54,091 nucleotides of DNA. It comes from an uncultured Actinomycetes bacterium (GTDB lineage: Bacteria > Actinomycetota > Acidimicrobiia > Acidimicrobiales > Acidimicrobilacustridaceae). The stretch covers positions 1-54,091 of the forward strand of contig CALBSE010000031.1 of NCBI GenBank assembly GCA_937927725.1, given 5' to 3'. Both the position numbers and the translations under genes were made by a program. Below the pieces are notes generated by a model. It searched no databases. It was given only the letters and a program-made list of their open reading frames with translations, and was not told where the DNA came from. How positions within the stretch are numbered: position 1 is the stretch's first letter; the number at the start of each line of letters is the position of its first letter. Shown piece by piece: positions 30,048-39,710 of the stretch.

Positions 30048-32453
30048 GTGGCTGACGCCATTTCCGTCGACGCTGTCATTCCCGGCAACGCCGACAAGAC
30101 CATCACTTTCTCTGCCGGCAAACTTGCCGGTCAGGCCGACGGTGCAGTGACCGTCCGTATTGGCGACACCGTCATGCTCGTGACCGCAACTGCGGCCAAG
30201 AGTGCACGCGATGGTGCCGACTTCTTCCCACTTACCGTCGACATCGAAGAGCGCATGTACGCGGCCGGTCGTATCCCCGGTTCGTTCTTCCGTCGTGAAG
30301 GCAAGGCATCCGATCAGGCGATCCTCACCTGTCGCCTCATGGACCGTCCGTTGCGTCCGTGCTTCCCCGACGGTTTCCGCAACGAGGTGCATGTTGTAGG
30401 TACCGTGCTTGCCGCCGATCTCGTCAATCCGCACGACGTTGTTGCCATCAATGGCGCATCGGCTGCTCTCAGCCTTTCGGGCATTCCGTTCGATGGCCCC
30501 ATCGGCGCTGTTCGTCTCGCATTCAGCGCTGACGGCCAATGGATTCCGCACCCCACCTACGAAGAGGGTTCGGAAAGCCAGTTCGAAATCGTCGTTGCTG
30601 GTCGTGCCCTTGGCACCAGTGACGTCGCCATCTCCATGGTGGAAGCCGGCGGCACCGAGGCTCAGTGGCCCGCCATGCAGGACGGCGCCCCCAAGGTCGA
30701 CGAAGCGGAACTTGCTCGTGGACTTGAGGCCTCAAAGCAGTACATCCTCCAGTCGATCGCAGCGCAGAATGAACTCGTCGCCAAGGTCGGCAAGAAAGAG
30801 CCGATGGCCTACACGGTCAGCTCTGACTATTCGCCAGAAATTCTTGCGGCGATGCAGGGTAAGCGTGAGCAGATCCTCACCACCCAGGTGATCGTCGACA
30901 AGACCGCTCGTCTTGAAGCCGAAGCCGCGCTTCGCGATCAGCTTGTTGCGGAATTGGCTCCGCAGTTCGCCGATGTCGATGGCGCTGACAAGCAGCTCAA
31001 GGCTGCGTTCCGCTCGGTCACCAAGGCTGTTGTTCGCTCACGCATCGTGAACGAAGGCGCTCGCATCGATGGCCGTGGCCCGAAGGACATTCGTCCGCTC
31101 TCTTCCGAGGTCGGCATCCTTCCTTCCGTTCATGGTTCTGGTTTGTTCCAGCGTGGCGAGACTCAGGTTCTCAATGTCACCACGCTTGGTATGCCCCGCA
31201 TGGAGCAAATGATCGACGCCCTTGGTGATGTCACTCGCAAGCGTTACATGCACCACTACAACTTCCCGCCGTACTCCACTGGTGAGACCGGCTTCATGCG
31301 TGGACCAAAGCGTCGCGAAATCGGACACGGCATGCTCGCTGAGCGTGCACTCGTTCCGGTTCTTCCTTCGCCCGAGGAATTCGCCTACACGATTCGTACC
31401 GTGTCCGACGTTCTTTCCTCGAACGGTTCGACCTCAATGGGTTCGGTCTGTGGTTCGACACTTTCGATGATGGACGCCGGCGTTCCGCTGCGTGCACCTG
31501 TCGCTGGTATCGCAATGGGCCTCGTGTTTGCCGATGGCAAGTACACGACGCTCACCGACATCCTCGGCGCCGAAGATGCCTTCGGCGATATGGACTTCAA
31601 GGTTGCGGGTACATCCGAATTCGTGACTGCGTTGCAGCTCGACACAAAGATCGATGGCATTCCCGCCGACGTTCTTGCTCAGGCGCTTCAGCAGGCCAAG
31701 GAAGCTCGTCTTGCAATCCTCGAAGTTATGGCCGGCGCCATCGCTGCTCCTCGCGAAGAGGTTGGCGAAACCGCACCGAAGATCATCAGCTTCGAAATCC
31801 CAATGGACAAGATCGGTGAAGTCATCGGTCCCAAGGGCAAGGTCATCAACGCCATCCAGCAAGAAACCGGCGCCGATATCAGTGTCGACGACGATGGCTC
31901 TGTTGGTCGCGTCAGCATCGGTTCGACCGATGGTGGTGCCGTGCGTGAAGCCGAGCGTCAGATCCGTCTCATCCTCAACCCGCCGACCGCTGAAGTTGGT
32001 CAGGTGTACCAGGGCCGTGTCGTGAACGTCACCAAGTTCGGTGCGTTCGTGAACATTCTCCCCGGTCGTGACGGCCTTCTTCATATCTCGAAGATTGGTG
32101 GCGGCAAGCGCATCGACAAGGTCGAAGATGTTCTCGATCTTGGTGATGCTGTTGAAGTTCGCGTCGACGACGTCGATCCCAACGGCAAGGTGTCGCTCTC
32201 TCTCGCCAGCACACCAGTGGCAGAAGTTGCTGAAGGTGGCGAAGCCGTTGCTGAAGCCGCGCCGCGTGAGTCCGCTCCCGCTGCTGCTTCGGAAGAAGCA
32301 TCCGATGGTGCAGAGCGCGAGTACGTCTCGTTCGAAGATGCCTTCGATGCTGAGATCAGTTCGGAACTGGGCGACCTTGGTCCCGCCAGTGAAAACCGTG
32401 GTGGCGGCGACCGTCGCAACGGTGGACGTCGAGGCGGCAACCGTCGCCGCTGA
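30048..32453 (+). CDS. pnp: Polyribonucleotide nucleotidyltransferase (PNPase)
   Basis: An 801-residue 3'-5' exoribonuclease that degrades RNA with phosphate. Two RNase PH-like domains are present; the second has the catalytic-region motif TSMGSVCGSTLSMMDAGVP and FGDMDFKVAGTSEFVTALQLD. A KH domain follows (IGEVIGPKGKVINAIQQETGADI) and then an S1 domain (GQVYQGRVVNVTKFGAFVNILPGRDGLLHIS). The C-terminal ~90 residues are acidic and end in a Gly/Arg tail (GGGDRRNGGRRGGNRRR) that may bind RNA. The start is GTG 30048 after AAAGGAG. Its leader carries an unusual hairpin, listed separately. Confidence 0.97.
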   Translation: MADAISVDAVIPGNADKTITFSAGKLAGQADGAVTVRIGDTVMLVTATAAKSARDGADFFPLTVDIEERMYAAGRIPGSFFRREGKASDQAILTCRLMDRPLRPCFPDGFRNEVHVVGTVLAADLVNPHDVVAINGASAALSLSGIPFDGPIGAVRLAFSADGQWIPHPTYEEGSESQFEIVVAGRALGTSDVAISMVEAGGTEAQWPAMQDGAPKVDEAELARGLEASKQYILQSIAAQNELVAKVGKKEPMAYTVSSDYSPEILAAMQGKREQILTTQVIVDKTARLEAEAALRDQLVAELAPQFADVDGADKQLKAAFRSVTKAVVRSRIVNEGARIDGRGPKDIRPLSSEVGILPSVHGSGLFQRGETQVLNVTTLGMPRMEQMIDALGDVTRKRYMHHYNFPPYSTGETGFMRGPKRREIGHGMLAERALVPVLPSPEEFAYTIRTVSDVLSSNGSTSMGSVCGSTLSMMDAGVPLRAPVAGIAMGLVFADGKYTTLTDILGAEDAFGDMDFKVAGTSEFVTALQLDTKIDGIPADVLAQALQQAKEARLAILEVMAGAIAAPREEVGETAPKIISFEIPMDKIGEVIGPKGKVINAIQQETGADISVDDDGSVGRVSIGSTDGGAVREAERQIRLILNPPTAEVGQVYQGRVVNVTKFGAFVNILPGRDGLLHISKIGGGKRIDKVEDVLDLGDAVEVRVDDVDPNGKVSLSLASTPVAEVAEGGEAVAEAAPRESAPAAASEEASDGAEREYVSFEDAFDAEISSELGDLGPASENRGGGDRRNGGRRGGNRRR

Positions 32454-32472
32454 GTCCGTTTCCGTCGCGTCG

Positions 32473-33741
32473 GTGAACGACGCGGATATTGAACGAACCG
32501 AGCTGGCCTCGGGTGTGCGTGTCATCACTGAACGCATGCCCGAGGCCCGTTCCGTCTCGGTTGGTATGTGGTTTGCCGTTGGTTCGAGAGACGAACCCGC
32601 CGAAATCGCGGGAGCATCGCATTTCCTTGAGCACCTGTTGTTCAAGGGCACCGAAGAACGGTCGGCTCGATCGATTGCCACTGCGGTCGACGCGGTCGGT
32701 GGCGAGATGAACGCGTACACAAGTCGCGAACACACGGCGTATTACCTGCGTCTGCCCGTGAGCGAACTTCAGGCCGGCGTAGAACTGCTTGCGGACGTTG
32801 TGAGCGAACCGGCGTTTCGTCTGGCGGAACTCGATGCCGAACGCGAAGTCATCATCGAAGAGCTCCTCATGAGTGAGGACACTCCCGATGATCTTGTCCT
32901 CACCGCGTTATACGAGAGTCTGTACCCCAACCATCCACTTGGTCGCGAAACTCTTGGTGACCACGACACTGTTACCGCTATGACCCGCGACGACGTCTCG
33001 TCGTTCCATTCGAAGTGGTACCGCCCCTCGAACTTGGTTGTCGCTGCCGCAGGAGCGCTTGAGCATCAGCAAGTGGTCGATGCATTGGGTCCGTTGTTCG
33101 CTGGCACCGAATCTGGCGTCGCTCCTACTCGCGAAGCACCTCAAGCTCACCTGCAGTCGCTCGTTCAGATCGATCGCCCCATCGAGCAAGTACACGTCGC
33201 AATCGGATGGCGCGGGCTTCCGCTTGCCGATGAAGATCGCTACGCAATGTGGGTGGCGAACCATGTTCTAGGCGGCGGCATGTCGAGCCGACTTTTCCAA
33301 GAGATCCGCGAATCTCGAGGTTTGGCCTATTCAGTATTTTCGTCACCATCTTCGTATTCCGATGCTGGTTCGCTCATTGTTTACGCCGGCACTGCGTTGG
33401 CTCGCCTCGAAGAGCTTTTGTCGGTTACCGATGACGTTCTTGCAACATTCCTTGCCGACGGCATTACCGAAGAAGAGCATGCGATCGCACTTGGATATCT
33501 CGAAGGTTCAATGTTGCTCGGGCTTGAGGACAGTGGTTCGCGAATGGCGCGACTCGGCACTGGTCTCGTGACTCGCAATGACATCACCTCTATCGACGAA
33601 CACGTCAGGCGAATTCGGGCGGTGACCACCGACGAAGTCCATTCGGTTATCGGTCGTGTCCTTGGTTCTCCACGTGCAGTCTCGGCCGTTGGCCCGTTGG
33701 GTGACGGATCTGCTGCGCTTGAACGCTTCGCCTGCGGCTAG
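32473..33741 (+). CDS. M16 family zinc metalloprotease (PepR-like)
   Basis: A 422-residue peptidase with the inverted zinc motif HFLEH (His50, Glu53, His54) and a distal ligand near Glu130. It belongs to the mitochondrial-processing-peptidase-like M16B group. A second, catalytically silent half follows, with GGGMSSRLFQEIRESRGLAYSVFSS. The gene sits after pnp, as pepR does in mycobacteria and streptomycetes. GTG at 32473 is the most likely start: it is the first start codon after the pnp stop and begins right before the domain. The frame continues upstream through pnp but without meaning, and no good ribosome site is seen. Confidence 0.9.
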   Translation: MNDADIERTELASGVRVITERMPEARSVSVGMWFAVGSRDEPAEIAGASHFLEHLLFKGTEERSARSIATAVDAVGGEMNAYTSREHTAYYLRLPVSELQAGVELLADVVSEPAFRLAELDAEREVIIEELLMSEDTPDDLVLTALYESLYPNHPLGRETLGDHDTVTAMTRDDVSSFHSKWYRPSNLVVAAAGALEHQQVVDALGPLFAGTESGVAPTREAPQAHLQSLVQIDRPIEQVHVAIGWRGLPLADEDRYAMWVANHVLGGGMSSRLFQEIRESRGLAYSVFSSPSSYSDAGSLIVYAGTALARLEELLSVTDDVLATFLADGITEEEHAIALGYLEGSMLLGLEDSGSRMARLGTGLVTRNDITSIDEHVRRIRAVTTDEVHSVIGRVLGSPRAVSAVGPLGDGSAALERFACG

Positions 33742-33750
33742 TTTCAGCCC

Positions 33751-34539
33751 ATGACGTTGCGCGTTGGAGTCTTTGGTGCTGGTGGTCGAATGGGAAGCAC
33801 GGTGTGCCGTGCTGTCGATGGCGATCCAGCGTTAGAACTGGTTGCTGCAGTCGACCCGCATCACGCTGGTCTTGATATGCGTCAGGTCACTGGCTGCGAT
33901 CGTCCGTTCCAGGTATCAGCCGATGGACAAGCGTTCCTCGATGCCAAGGTCGACGTCGTTATTGATTTCACCCATCTCGAGGCTGCTCGCACGAATCTGC
34001 TGTGGCTTGCCGAGAACGGAATCCATGCCGTCACTGGCACAACAGGCTTTTCCGATGCCGACCTTCAGTCGTTTCGCGATCAGTTCACCAATTCAAACTG
34101 CGTGATCGCCCCGAACTTCGCGATCGGCGCGGTTCTGATGATGCGATTTGCTGAACTCGCGTCGCCGTTCTTTGAAACCGCTGAGATTGTCGAGCTTCAT
34201 CACGACGCAAAGATCGATGCTCCCTCAGGAACCGCCATGCTCACTGCCGAGCGGATGGCCGAAGCGTCGGCTGAATGGGCTGCCGATCCCACGAAGACCG
34301 AAATCCTTCCTGGTGCACGCGGCGGCAAGGGCCCAGCCGACATTCGAGTGCATTCGTTGCGCTTGCGCGGGATGGTTGCCCATCAAGAAGTCATCTTGGG
34401 CACGACCGGCCAGACCCTCACACTGCGTCACGATTCCTACGATCGTGATTCCTTTATGCCGGGCGTGTTGCTCGCGACGAAGGCAGTTGCCGATCGTCCA
34501 GGTGTCACGATCGGTCTCGACGCTTTGCTCGATCTCTAA
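33751..34539 (+). CDS. dapB: 4-hydroxy-tetrahydrodipicolinate reductase
   Basis: A 262-residue NAD(P)H-dependent enzyme of the lysine and diaminopimelate pathway. The nucleotide loop is VGVFGAGGRMGS (about 5-16). The substrate motif VELHHDAKIDAPSGTA is intact. It acts on the product of DapA, which is encoded about 5 kb downstream, and so feeds peptidoglycan synthesis. It starts nine bases after the protease stop, in the same operon as in other actinobacteria. Confidence 0.97.
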   Translation: MTLRVGVFGAGGRMGSTVCRAVDGDPALELVAAVDPHHAGLDMRQVTGCDRPFQVSADGQAFLDAKVDVVIDFTHLEAARTNLLWLAENGIHAVTGTTGFSDADLQSFRDQFTNSNCVIAPNFAIGAVLMMRFAELASPFFETAEIVELHHDAKIDAPSGTAMLTAERMAEASAEWAADPTKTEILPGARGGKGPADIRVHSLRLRGMVAHQEVILGTTGQTLTLRHDSYDRDSFMPGVLLATKAVADRPGVTIGLDALLDL

Positions 34540-34551
34540 ACCGATTGCCGA

Positions 34552-35298
34552 TTATCCGGCGTCGGAATCGCTGCTTGGTCCAGCGTGACCGAGTTCGATT
34601 TCATCGGCCGCATCTTCAAGCTCGCGGAATGCGTCGATTTCTTTGCGTCCACGTCGAAGTTCGCTGATCCAGAAAAGGGCAACGAGCGAAATGGAAACGG
34701 CGAGCAACGGAATTCGCCAATGCGCGATGAAGTTCAGAACCGAATCGATAGGTCCGGCGAACACGTCGCCAACAATCTGGAGCATGAACAGGCGGCCGAC
34801 TGTTCCGACGATATTCAGTACGGCAAATTTGATTGGGCGCATCTTCGCTGCACCGGCAACGAGGCATACGTAGTTATTTGGAAAGAGCACCACGAGTGGA
34901 GCGCCCCATCTGCCAAACCAGCCTTCGACCGCTCGCATGTAACGACCTGTCGTCGGTGTGCGACGCTCCATCCACTTGAGTGCGGCTTCGCCATAAAACC
35001 ATCCGAGGGCAAAGAAAAAGGGATCGGGCAGAAGGAGTCGAAGCGATCCAACGAGGTAATACGAGATGGAGGAGAGGTGGTTGACGACGAGCACCAGATA
35101 CCGGTTCTTGGCGCTGAGTGAGATCAGGAGAAGCGGATTGCTGTTGACCAAGTCGGGCCAAAGGGCATCGGCGGTATAGCCAGCTACCACCATCGCAACG
35201 ATCGGCACGATCAGAAGTGTGAGATGGCGGCGTCCAGGGTGGGTCGTCGGAGCGGTTTCGGGTTCGGCTGACAAGACCCTGATCCTCTCACGTACCAT
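34552..35298 (-). CDS. DedA/VTT-domain-like membrane protein
   Basis: A 248-residue integral membrane protein. It has a hydrophobic segment near 25-45, another near 70-100, and several more to residue ~210, with GWFGRWGAPLVVLFPNNYVCLVAGAAKM in the middle, a pattern like the conserved loop of SNARE-associated (DedA) proteins (a re-entrant helix then G...R.VP). Members of the superfamily move lipid carriers such as undecaprenyl phosphate across the membrane. The match is moderate: the usual FIARFIPGVR is replaced by a VVLFPNNYVCL block. The acidic C-terminal tail is cytoplasmic. It is inverted between dapB and the acyl-CoA synthetase gene. Confidence 0.65.
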   Translation of the reverse strand: MVRERIRVLSAEPETAPTTHPGRRHLTLLIVPIVAMVVAGYTADALWPDLVNSNPLLLISLSAKNRYLVLVVNHLSSISYYLVGSLRLLLPDPFFFALGWFYGEAALKWMERRTPTTGRYMRAVEGWFGRWGAPLVVLFPNNYVCLVAGAAKMRPIKFAVLNIVGTVGRLFMLQIVGDVFAGPIDSVLNFIAHWRIPLLAVSISLVALFWISELRRGRKEIDAFRELEDAADEIELGHAGPSSDSDAG

Positions 35299-35348
35299 TC
35301 GACCGCAGGTAGGCCGCCGGGGGGTCGCCTCAGACAGGGGAGTTAGTG

Positions 35349-36977
35349 ATGAAGGGTCTCATGCAGGACGGTCCACTCGTCCTCACCAATCTCTTTGATC
35401 GAGCCGAGAAGTTATTCCCTGCGAAAGAAATCGTGACTGCGACTGCAACTGGCGTTGAGCGTGAGGCATATGGCCAGTGGGCCGAGCGCACCCGACGTCT
35501 GGGTGGCGTGCTTGATGATCTTGGAATCAGTGCCGATGGCCGAGTCGCCACATTCGCGTGGAATACCGCCCGGCACCTTGAGCTCTACTTCGCGGCTCCA
35601 TGTTCGGGACGGGTACTGCACACGCTGAACATTCGGTTGTTCCCCGAGCAGATCACCTACATCGTGAATCATGCCGAAGATGAAGTGATCTTCGTCGACA
35701 AGTCGCTCCTTGCACTCCTTTGGCCTCTCGTCGATACGTTCACGACGGTTCGCCACATCGTGGTCATGGATGACGGTAAGGGTGAACTTTCGACCGACAC
35801 TGGTGGCCGACTTCTGCACGATTACGAAGCGCTCCTTGCTTCGGCGAGCCCGGTTGAATGGAACGTCACCGACGAAAACCAAGCGGCGTCGATGTGTTAC
35901 ACGAGCGGAACCACTGGCAACCCAAAGGGTGTGGTGTACTCGCATCGCTCAACGTGGTTGCACACGATGGCCGGAATGATGGCGGATGGTCTCGGCGTTG
36001 GTGAGCGCGACGTCATCCTCCCGGTTGTTCCAATGTTCCACGCGAATGCATGGGGGCTCGCCCATATCGGCGTTGCATCTGGCGCAACGTTGGTCATGCC
36101 TGGACCTGACCTCTCACCGAAAGCAATCGTGAATTTGATTGAGTCCGAGCGCGTCACGGTGGCTGCTGGTGTGCCCACGATTTGGATGGGCGTTCTCAAC
36201 GAAATCGACGGTCGAGATGTTTCGAGTCTGCGCGGAATTCCCTGTGGTGGTTCAGCAGTGCCGAAGCATCTTTCTGAGGCGTACCGAGAAAAACTTGGTC
36301 TGCCCATCCTCCAGGCGTGGGGTATGACCGAAACAAGCCCGCTGGCATCGGTGGCCAAGGTGAAGTCGACAATGCTGTCGTTGTCCGAGGACGAGCAGGC
36401 CGACTATCGGGCCTCAATAGGTCTCCCGACGCTTGGCGTTCAGGCCCGAATCGCTAATCAGGAAACGGGTGAAGAAGTCCCGTGGGACGGCGAGACCAGC
36501 GGAGAACTTCAAGTTGCCGGTCCGTGGATTGCGAAGGAGTACTACAACGATTCGCGTTCGCCCGAATCGTTTACCCCTGACGGATGGTTGAAGACTGGCG
36601 ACGTTGCGACCATCGATGGCGAAGGCTTTATGCGCATTGTCGATCGCACGAAAGATGTCGTGAAGTCCGGTGGCGAATGGATCTCATCGGTTGAACTTGA
36701 GAACGAAATCATGGCCCATCCGTCGATTGCTGAAGCGGCCGTCATTGCGGTGAAGCATCCCAAGTGGTCTGAGCGTCCGCTCGCCTGCGTCGTTCTAAAG
36801 CCCGGAGAGACACTGACCCGAGAGGACGTGCTTGAGTTCCTCGATGGCCGTGTCGCCAAGTGGTGGCTTCCTGACGATGTCGTCTTCATTAATGAAGTGC
36901 CGAAAACCTCGGTGGGGAAGTTCTCGAAGCGAGATCTCCGGGATCAATTCGCCGGCTATGTCCTGCCGACCGCCTAA
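35349..36977 (+). CDS. Long-chain fatty acid-CoA ligase family protein
   Basis: A 542-residue adenylate-forming enzyme. The AMP-binding signature CYTSGTTGNPKG is at about 183-194, the hinge-region block GWLKTGDVATIDGEGFMRIVDRTKD near 405-430 and the catalytic C-terminal lysine near Lys524 (TSVGKFSKRDLRDQF). It activates a carboxylic acid to an acyl-AMP and then an acyl-CoA. The chain length is uncertain; similarity to the medium- and long-chain group is by overall pattern. ATG 35349 is favoured over GTG 35346 because AGGGGAG lies about 7 bases upstream of the ATG. Confidence 0.9.
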   Translation: MKGLMQDGPLVLTNLFDRAEKLFPAKEIVTATATGVEREAYGQWAERTRRLGGVLDDLGISADGRVATFAWNTARHLELYFAAPCSGRVLHTLNIRLFPEQITYIVNHAEDEVIFVDKSLLALLWPLVDTFTTVRHIVVMDDGKGELSTDTGGRLLHDYEALLASASPVEWNVTDENQAASMCYTSGTTGNPKGVVYSHRSTWLHTMAGMMADGLGVGERDVILPVVPMFHANAWGLAHIGVASGATLVMPGPDLSPKAIVNLIESERVTVAAGVPTIWMGVLNEIDGRDVSSLRGIPCGGSAVPKHLSEAYREKLGLPILQAWGMTETSPLASVAKVKSTMLSLSEDEQADYRASIGLPTLGVQARIANQETGEEVPWDGETSGELQVAGPWIAKEYYNDSRSPESFTPDGWLKTGDVATIDGEGFMRIVDRTKDVVKSGGEWISSVELENEIMAHPSIAEAAVIAVKHPKWSERPLACVVLKPGETLTREDVLEFLDGRVAKWWLPDDVVFINEVPKTSVGKFSKRDLRDQFAGYVLPTA

Positions 36978-37040
36978 CGCACTACTGATTGGTTCGTCCC
37001 GATTGCCGGAGCACAGTTGGTCACGCCTAGCCTGACGGTC

Positions 37041-37859
37041 GTGTATCGGTTCCTACTCAAACCTCGTTGGATCCTTTCGCACATTTTTGTTCTTGTCGTT
37101 GTGGTGACGATGATCAACTTGGGCTTCTGGCAGCTCAATCGACTTGATGAACGAAAAGCTGCGAACTCGGTTGTGACGAACGCGATGAAGCAACAACCGC
37201 AACCTCTTTCAACAGTGCTTCCGGCGGGCACCGCGGCCACCACTGAACAGGTGAAGGCCGCGGATTACCAACCGGTCTATGTGACGGGTAACTATCGCGT
37301 TGACGAGCAGGTACTTGTCACCAACCGAACGAACAACGGGGCACCCGGGTACTGGGTGGTGACGCCGCTCGTTCAGGCTGATGGCACCGCAGTGGCAATT
37401 AACCGAGGATGGGTGCCCTACTCGTACACCGAAGATGGCCCGTGGGACGACTTCGCTCCACCCAAGGGGACGGTAACGGTCCAGGGGCTACTTCGACAGT
37501 CACAGGTCCGCGAAACGAATGGGCTCGTGTCGTCACCAAAAGATGCTGATGTCGGAACGCTGCGGGTGCTTGCTCGACTCGATGTCGGTCGCCTCGCTCA
37601 GCAGGTGAATGAACGAATGATCCCCGGCTACATCTCGTTGCGGGCCCAGGATCCGGCACAGGTTGATCTGCCCGTTCCTGTGCCCTTGCCAGAACTGTCT
37701 CAGGGGCCCCATCTCGGTTACGCGATCCAGTGGTTTGCGTTCTCCCTGCTGACGATCATCGTCTATCCGCTCCTGCTCCGGCGCTACGCCAAGCGAAAGC
37801 AAATGGATGGCGACGATGCTGAGGTATTCGAGGTCTCCGAAGCGAGTGATTTGGCCTGA
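37041..37859 (+). CDS. SURF1 family cytochrome oxidase assembly protein
   Basis: A 272-residue protein with a membrane helix at about 12-32, a large outer domain, and a second helix near 230-250. The start block VYRFLLKPRW and NLGFWQLNRLDERKAAN is the SURF1 hallmark, and GYAIQWFAFS before the second helix is the C-terminal one. SURF1 helps insert heme a into subunit I of aa3-type oxidases. GTG 37041 is chosen over TTG 37017 because it begins exactly at the conserved N terminus. No oxidase subunit genes are present in the window. Confidence 0.9.
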   Translation: MYRFLLKPRWILSHIFVLVVVVTMINLGFWQLNRLDERKAANSVVTNAMKQQPQPLSTVLPAGTAATTEQVKAADYQPVYVTGNYRVDEQVLVTNRTNNGAPGYWVVTPLVQADGTAVAINRGWVPYSYTEDGPWDDFAPPKGTVTVQGLLRQSQVRETNGLVSSPKDADVGTLRVLARLDVGRLAQQVNERMIPGYISLRAQDPAQVDLPVPVPLPELSQGPHLGYAIQWFAFSLLTIIVYPLLLRRYAKRKQMDGDDAEVFEVSEASDLA

Positions 37860-37897
37860 GACGACAGTGAGACAGATTCTCCGTTAATGTCTCACCC

Positions 37898-38512
37898 ATG
37901 CCAGCGGCAGTCGTTGCCTCTTCGAAGCAGGACAATTCCGTCCCCGATCGAATCGTCGAGGCCACTGCGCGACTCATTTCCTCTCAGGGTCTTCGGGCGA
38001 CAAGTGTCGACGACATCGCTTCCGCCGCTGAGTGTGGACGCGCCACGGTGTACCGCTACTTTCCGGGCGGGCGTGCAGAGCTGCTTGAGGTCACCCTCGG
38101 TCAAGGTGTCGAACGAATCTTTGCGTCGTGTGCGCGTGTCACCGATCGTGCAGCTTCGCTAGCCGAGGCGGCGGCTGGCACCATCAACATCGCCGTGCTC
38201 GAACTTTCAAACGACGCAGTTGTGCAGCAGCTGTTGGTCGACGAGCCCGACACCATGGCAACGCTCATTTCACCGATGCGTATCGAACCTCTGGTTGAGC
38301 GCGCTTCGGAATGGGGAATTGAACATTTCTCTCGCTTTGTTGAACCTGCCATCGCTGCGCACGTCGGCGAATGGTGCGTGCGGGTCGTGACCGATCACCT
38401 GCGTTCGCCAGCGCCAGTCATCGACATCACCCAAGCCGACATCGCTCGCACGCTCGTCGACACGTTTCTCATGCCAACACTTACTCACTCCACAACGACT
38501 CGTCGTCACTGA
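37898..38512 (+). CDS. TetR family transcriptional regulator
   Basis: A 204-residue repressor-type protein. The N-terminal helix-turn-helix is clear (IVEATARLISSQGLRATSVDDIASAAECGRATVYRYF, split here as about 19-55). The remaining part is a helical ligand domain of unknown specificity. It ends 13 bases before the diiron protein gene, so it probably regulates that gene and perhaps itself. Similar TetR/oxygenase pairs control degradation genes in actinobacteria, which is only a general parallel. Confidence 0.9.
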   Translation: MPAAVVASSKQDNSVPDRIVEATARLISSQGLRATSVDDIASAAECGRATVYRYFPGGRAELLEVTLGQGVERIFASCARVTDRAASLAEAAAGTINIAVLELSNDAVVQQLLVDEPDTMATLISPMRIEPLVERASEWGIEHFSRFVEPAIAAHVGEWCVRVVTDHLRSPAPVIDITQADIARTLVDTFLMPTLTHSTTTRRH

Positions 38513-38525
38513 GAAGGAGCTCATC

Positions 38526-39644
38526 ATGACCATCAACGAACGAATCATTGGACGCGAAGACGTCAATGACATCGAACAGATCCTCATGATCACCAACACC
38601 GATGTCGATTCCGCCATCCACGCGGTGAAAGACAATGCCGACGCCATCTTCACGTGGGACTACGAAAAAGGCGCTCGTCCTGCGCTCAACAAGTTGTACG
38701 AGAAGGCGAAGCATTCTCAGTGGAACGGCGAGACCGACCTTGATTGGTCGATCAATGTCGACCAAGAGGCCGTCGTTGCCGCCAATGCCGCCGCCAATGG
38801 ACGAGGCGCCGAGATGAACCTTGCAGGCACGTTCTTTGAGAAGTGGGGCGACAAAGAATGGAATGAGCTTGGTGTGCAGTCACAGAACTGGATGCTTAGT
38901 CAGTTCATGCATGGCGAACAGGGTGCCCTTCTTTGCACCGCAAAGATCGTTGAAACCGTCCCCTGGATCGATGCGAAGTACTACGCCTCAACGCAGGTCA
39001 TGGACGAAGCTCGTCACGTCGAAGTTTTTGCCAAGTACCTCAACGAGAAGTTGTCGGGTCACTATCCCGTAAACGCGCATCTGAAAATGCTGCTCGACGA
39101 CATCGTGCTCGACAGCCGATGGGACATGACCTATCTCGGCATGCAGATCATGGTCGAAGGCCTTGCTCTTGCCGCTTTTGGATTCATGCATCAGATGACC
39201 ACCGAACCCCTGCTGAAGCAGTTGCTCCGTTATGTCATGAGCGACGAAGCCCGCCATGTTGCATTCGGAGTGCTTTCGCTCAAGGAGTATTACCAAGAGC
39301 TCACTCAGGCCGAACTCCGCGAGCGTCAAGAGTTCGCGTTTGAAGCAGCTGTGCGTATGCGCGACCGCTTCCTTCAGCAGGAAGTCTGGGAACGCATGGG
39401 GGTGCCGGTGAAAGAAGCCGTCACGGTCATCATGCAAGACCCAGGTCAGCAGCTGTTCCAACAGATGCTGTTTGCCAAGATCGTTCCGAACTGTCGCAAG
39501 CTGGGTCTCCTCGATGCAGGCGATGGTTGGCTGCGCACCAAGTTCACCGAACTCGGCGTCATCGACTTTGAGCACATGCCTGACACTGAAGAGGAATACG
39601 AGACCTTCGCCCTTGCCGAGGGTGAAGTCGCCTCTGTCCGCTGA
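38526..39644 (+). CDS. Ferritin-like diiron protein
   Basis: A 372-residue protein of the ferritin-like four-helix class. The metal ligands are complete in order: Glu131 (HGEQ), Glu161 and His164 (DEARH), Glu211 (VEGL) and Glu241 and His244 (DEARH). This E, ExxH, E, ExxH arrangement is the diiron-carboxylate pattern of oxygenases, N-oxygenases of the AurF type and related proteins. The substrate is unknown. AAGGAG lies just upstream of the ATG. It is strongly linked to the TetR regulator upstream. The protein has no signal peptide and should be cytoplasmic. Confidence 0.85.
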   Translation: MTINERIIGREDVNDIEQILMITNTDVDSAIHAVKDNADAIFTWDYEKGARPALNKLYEKAKHSQWNGETDLDWSINVDQEAVVAANAAANGRGAEMNLAGTFFEKWGDKEWNELGVQSQNWMLSQFMHGEQGALLCTAKIVETVPWIDAKYYASTQVMDEARHVEVFAKYLNEKLSGHYPVNAHLKMLLDDIVLDSRWDMTYLGMQIMVEGLALAAFGFMHQMTTEPLLKQLLRYVMSDEARHVAFGVLSLKEYYQELTQAELRERQEFAFEAAVRMRDRFLQQEVWERMGVPVKEAVTVIMQDPGQQLFQQMLFAKIVPNCRKLGLLDAGDGWLRTKFTELGVIDFEHMPDTEEEYETFALAEGEVASVR

Positions 39645-39660
39645 TTAGTCGCCAGCGTTT

Positions 39661-39688
39661 CCCGCCAAATCCGTCAAGGTTTGGTGGG
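39661..39688 (+). promoter_or_regulatory. Hairpin upstream of dapA
   Basis: CCCGCCAAA at 39661-39669 pairs with TTTGGTGGG at 39680-39688 (eight Watson-Crick pairs and one G-U) around a 10-base loop. It lies between the diiron protein gene and dapA and could end the upstream transcript or lie in the dapA leader. It does not resemble a lysine riboswitch, which is far larger. Confidence 0.4.
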
Positions 39689-39710
39689 GTGCGCTGGTAC
39701 GGTGACACCC

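Noticed and set aside
31434..32735. 433-codon minus-strand frame across pnp and pepR
   Set aside because: It is antisense to two clear genes and has no recognisable domain.
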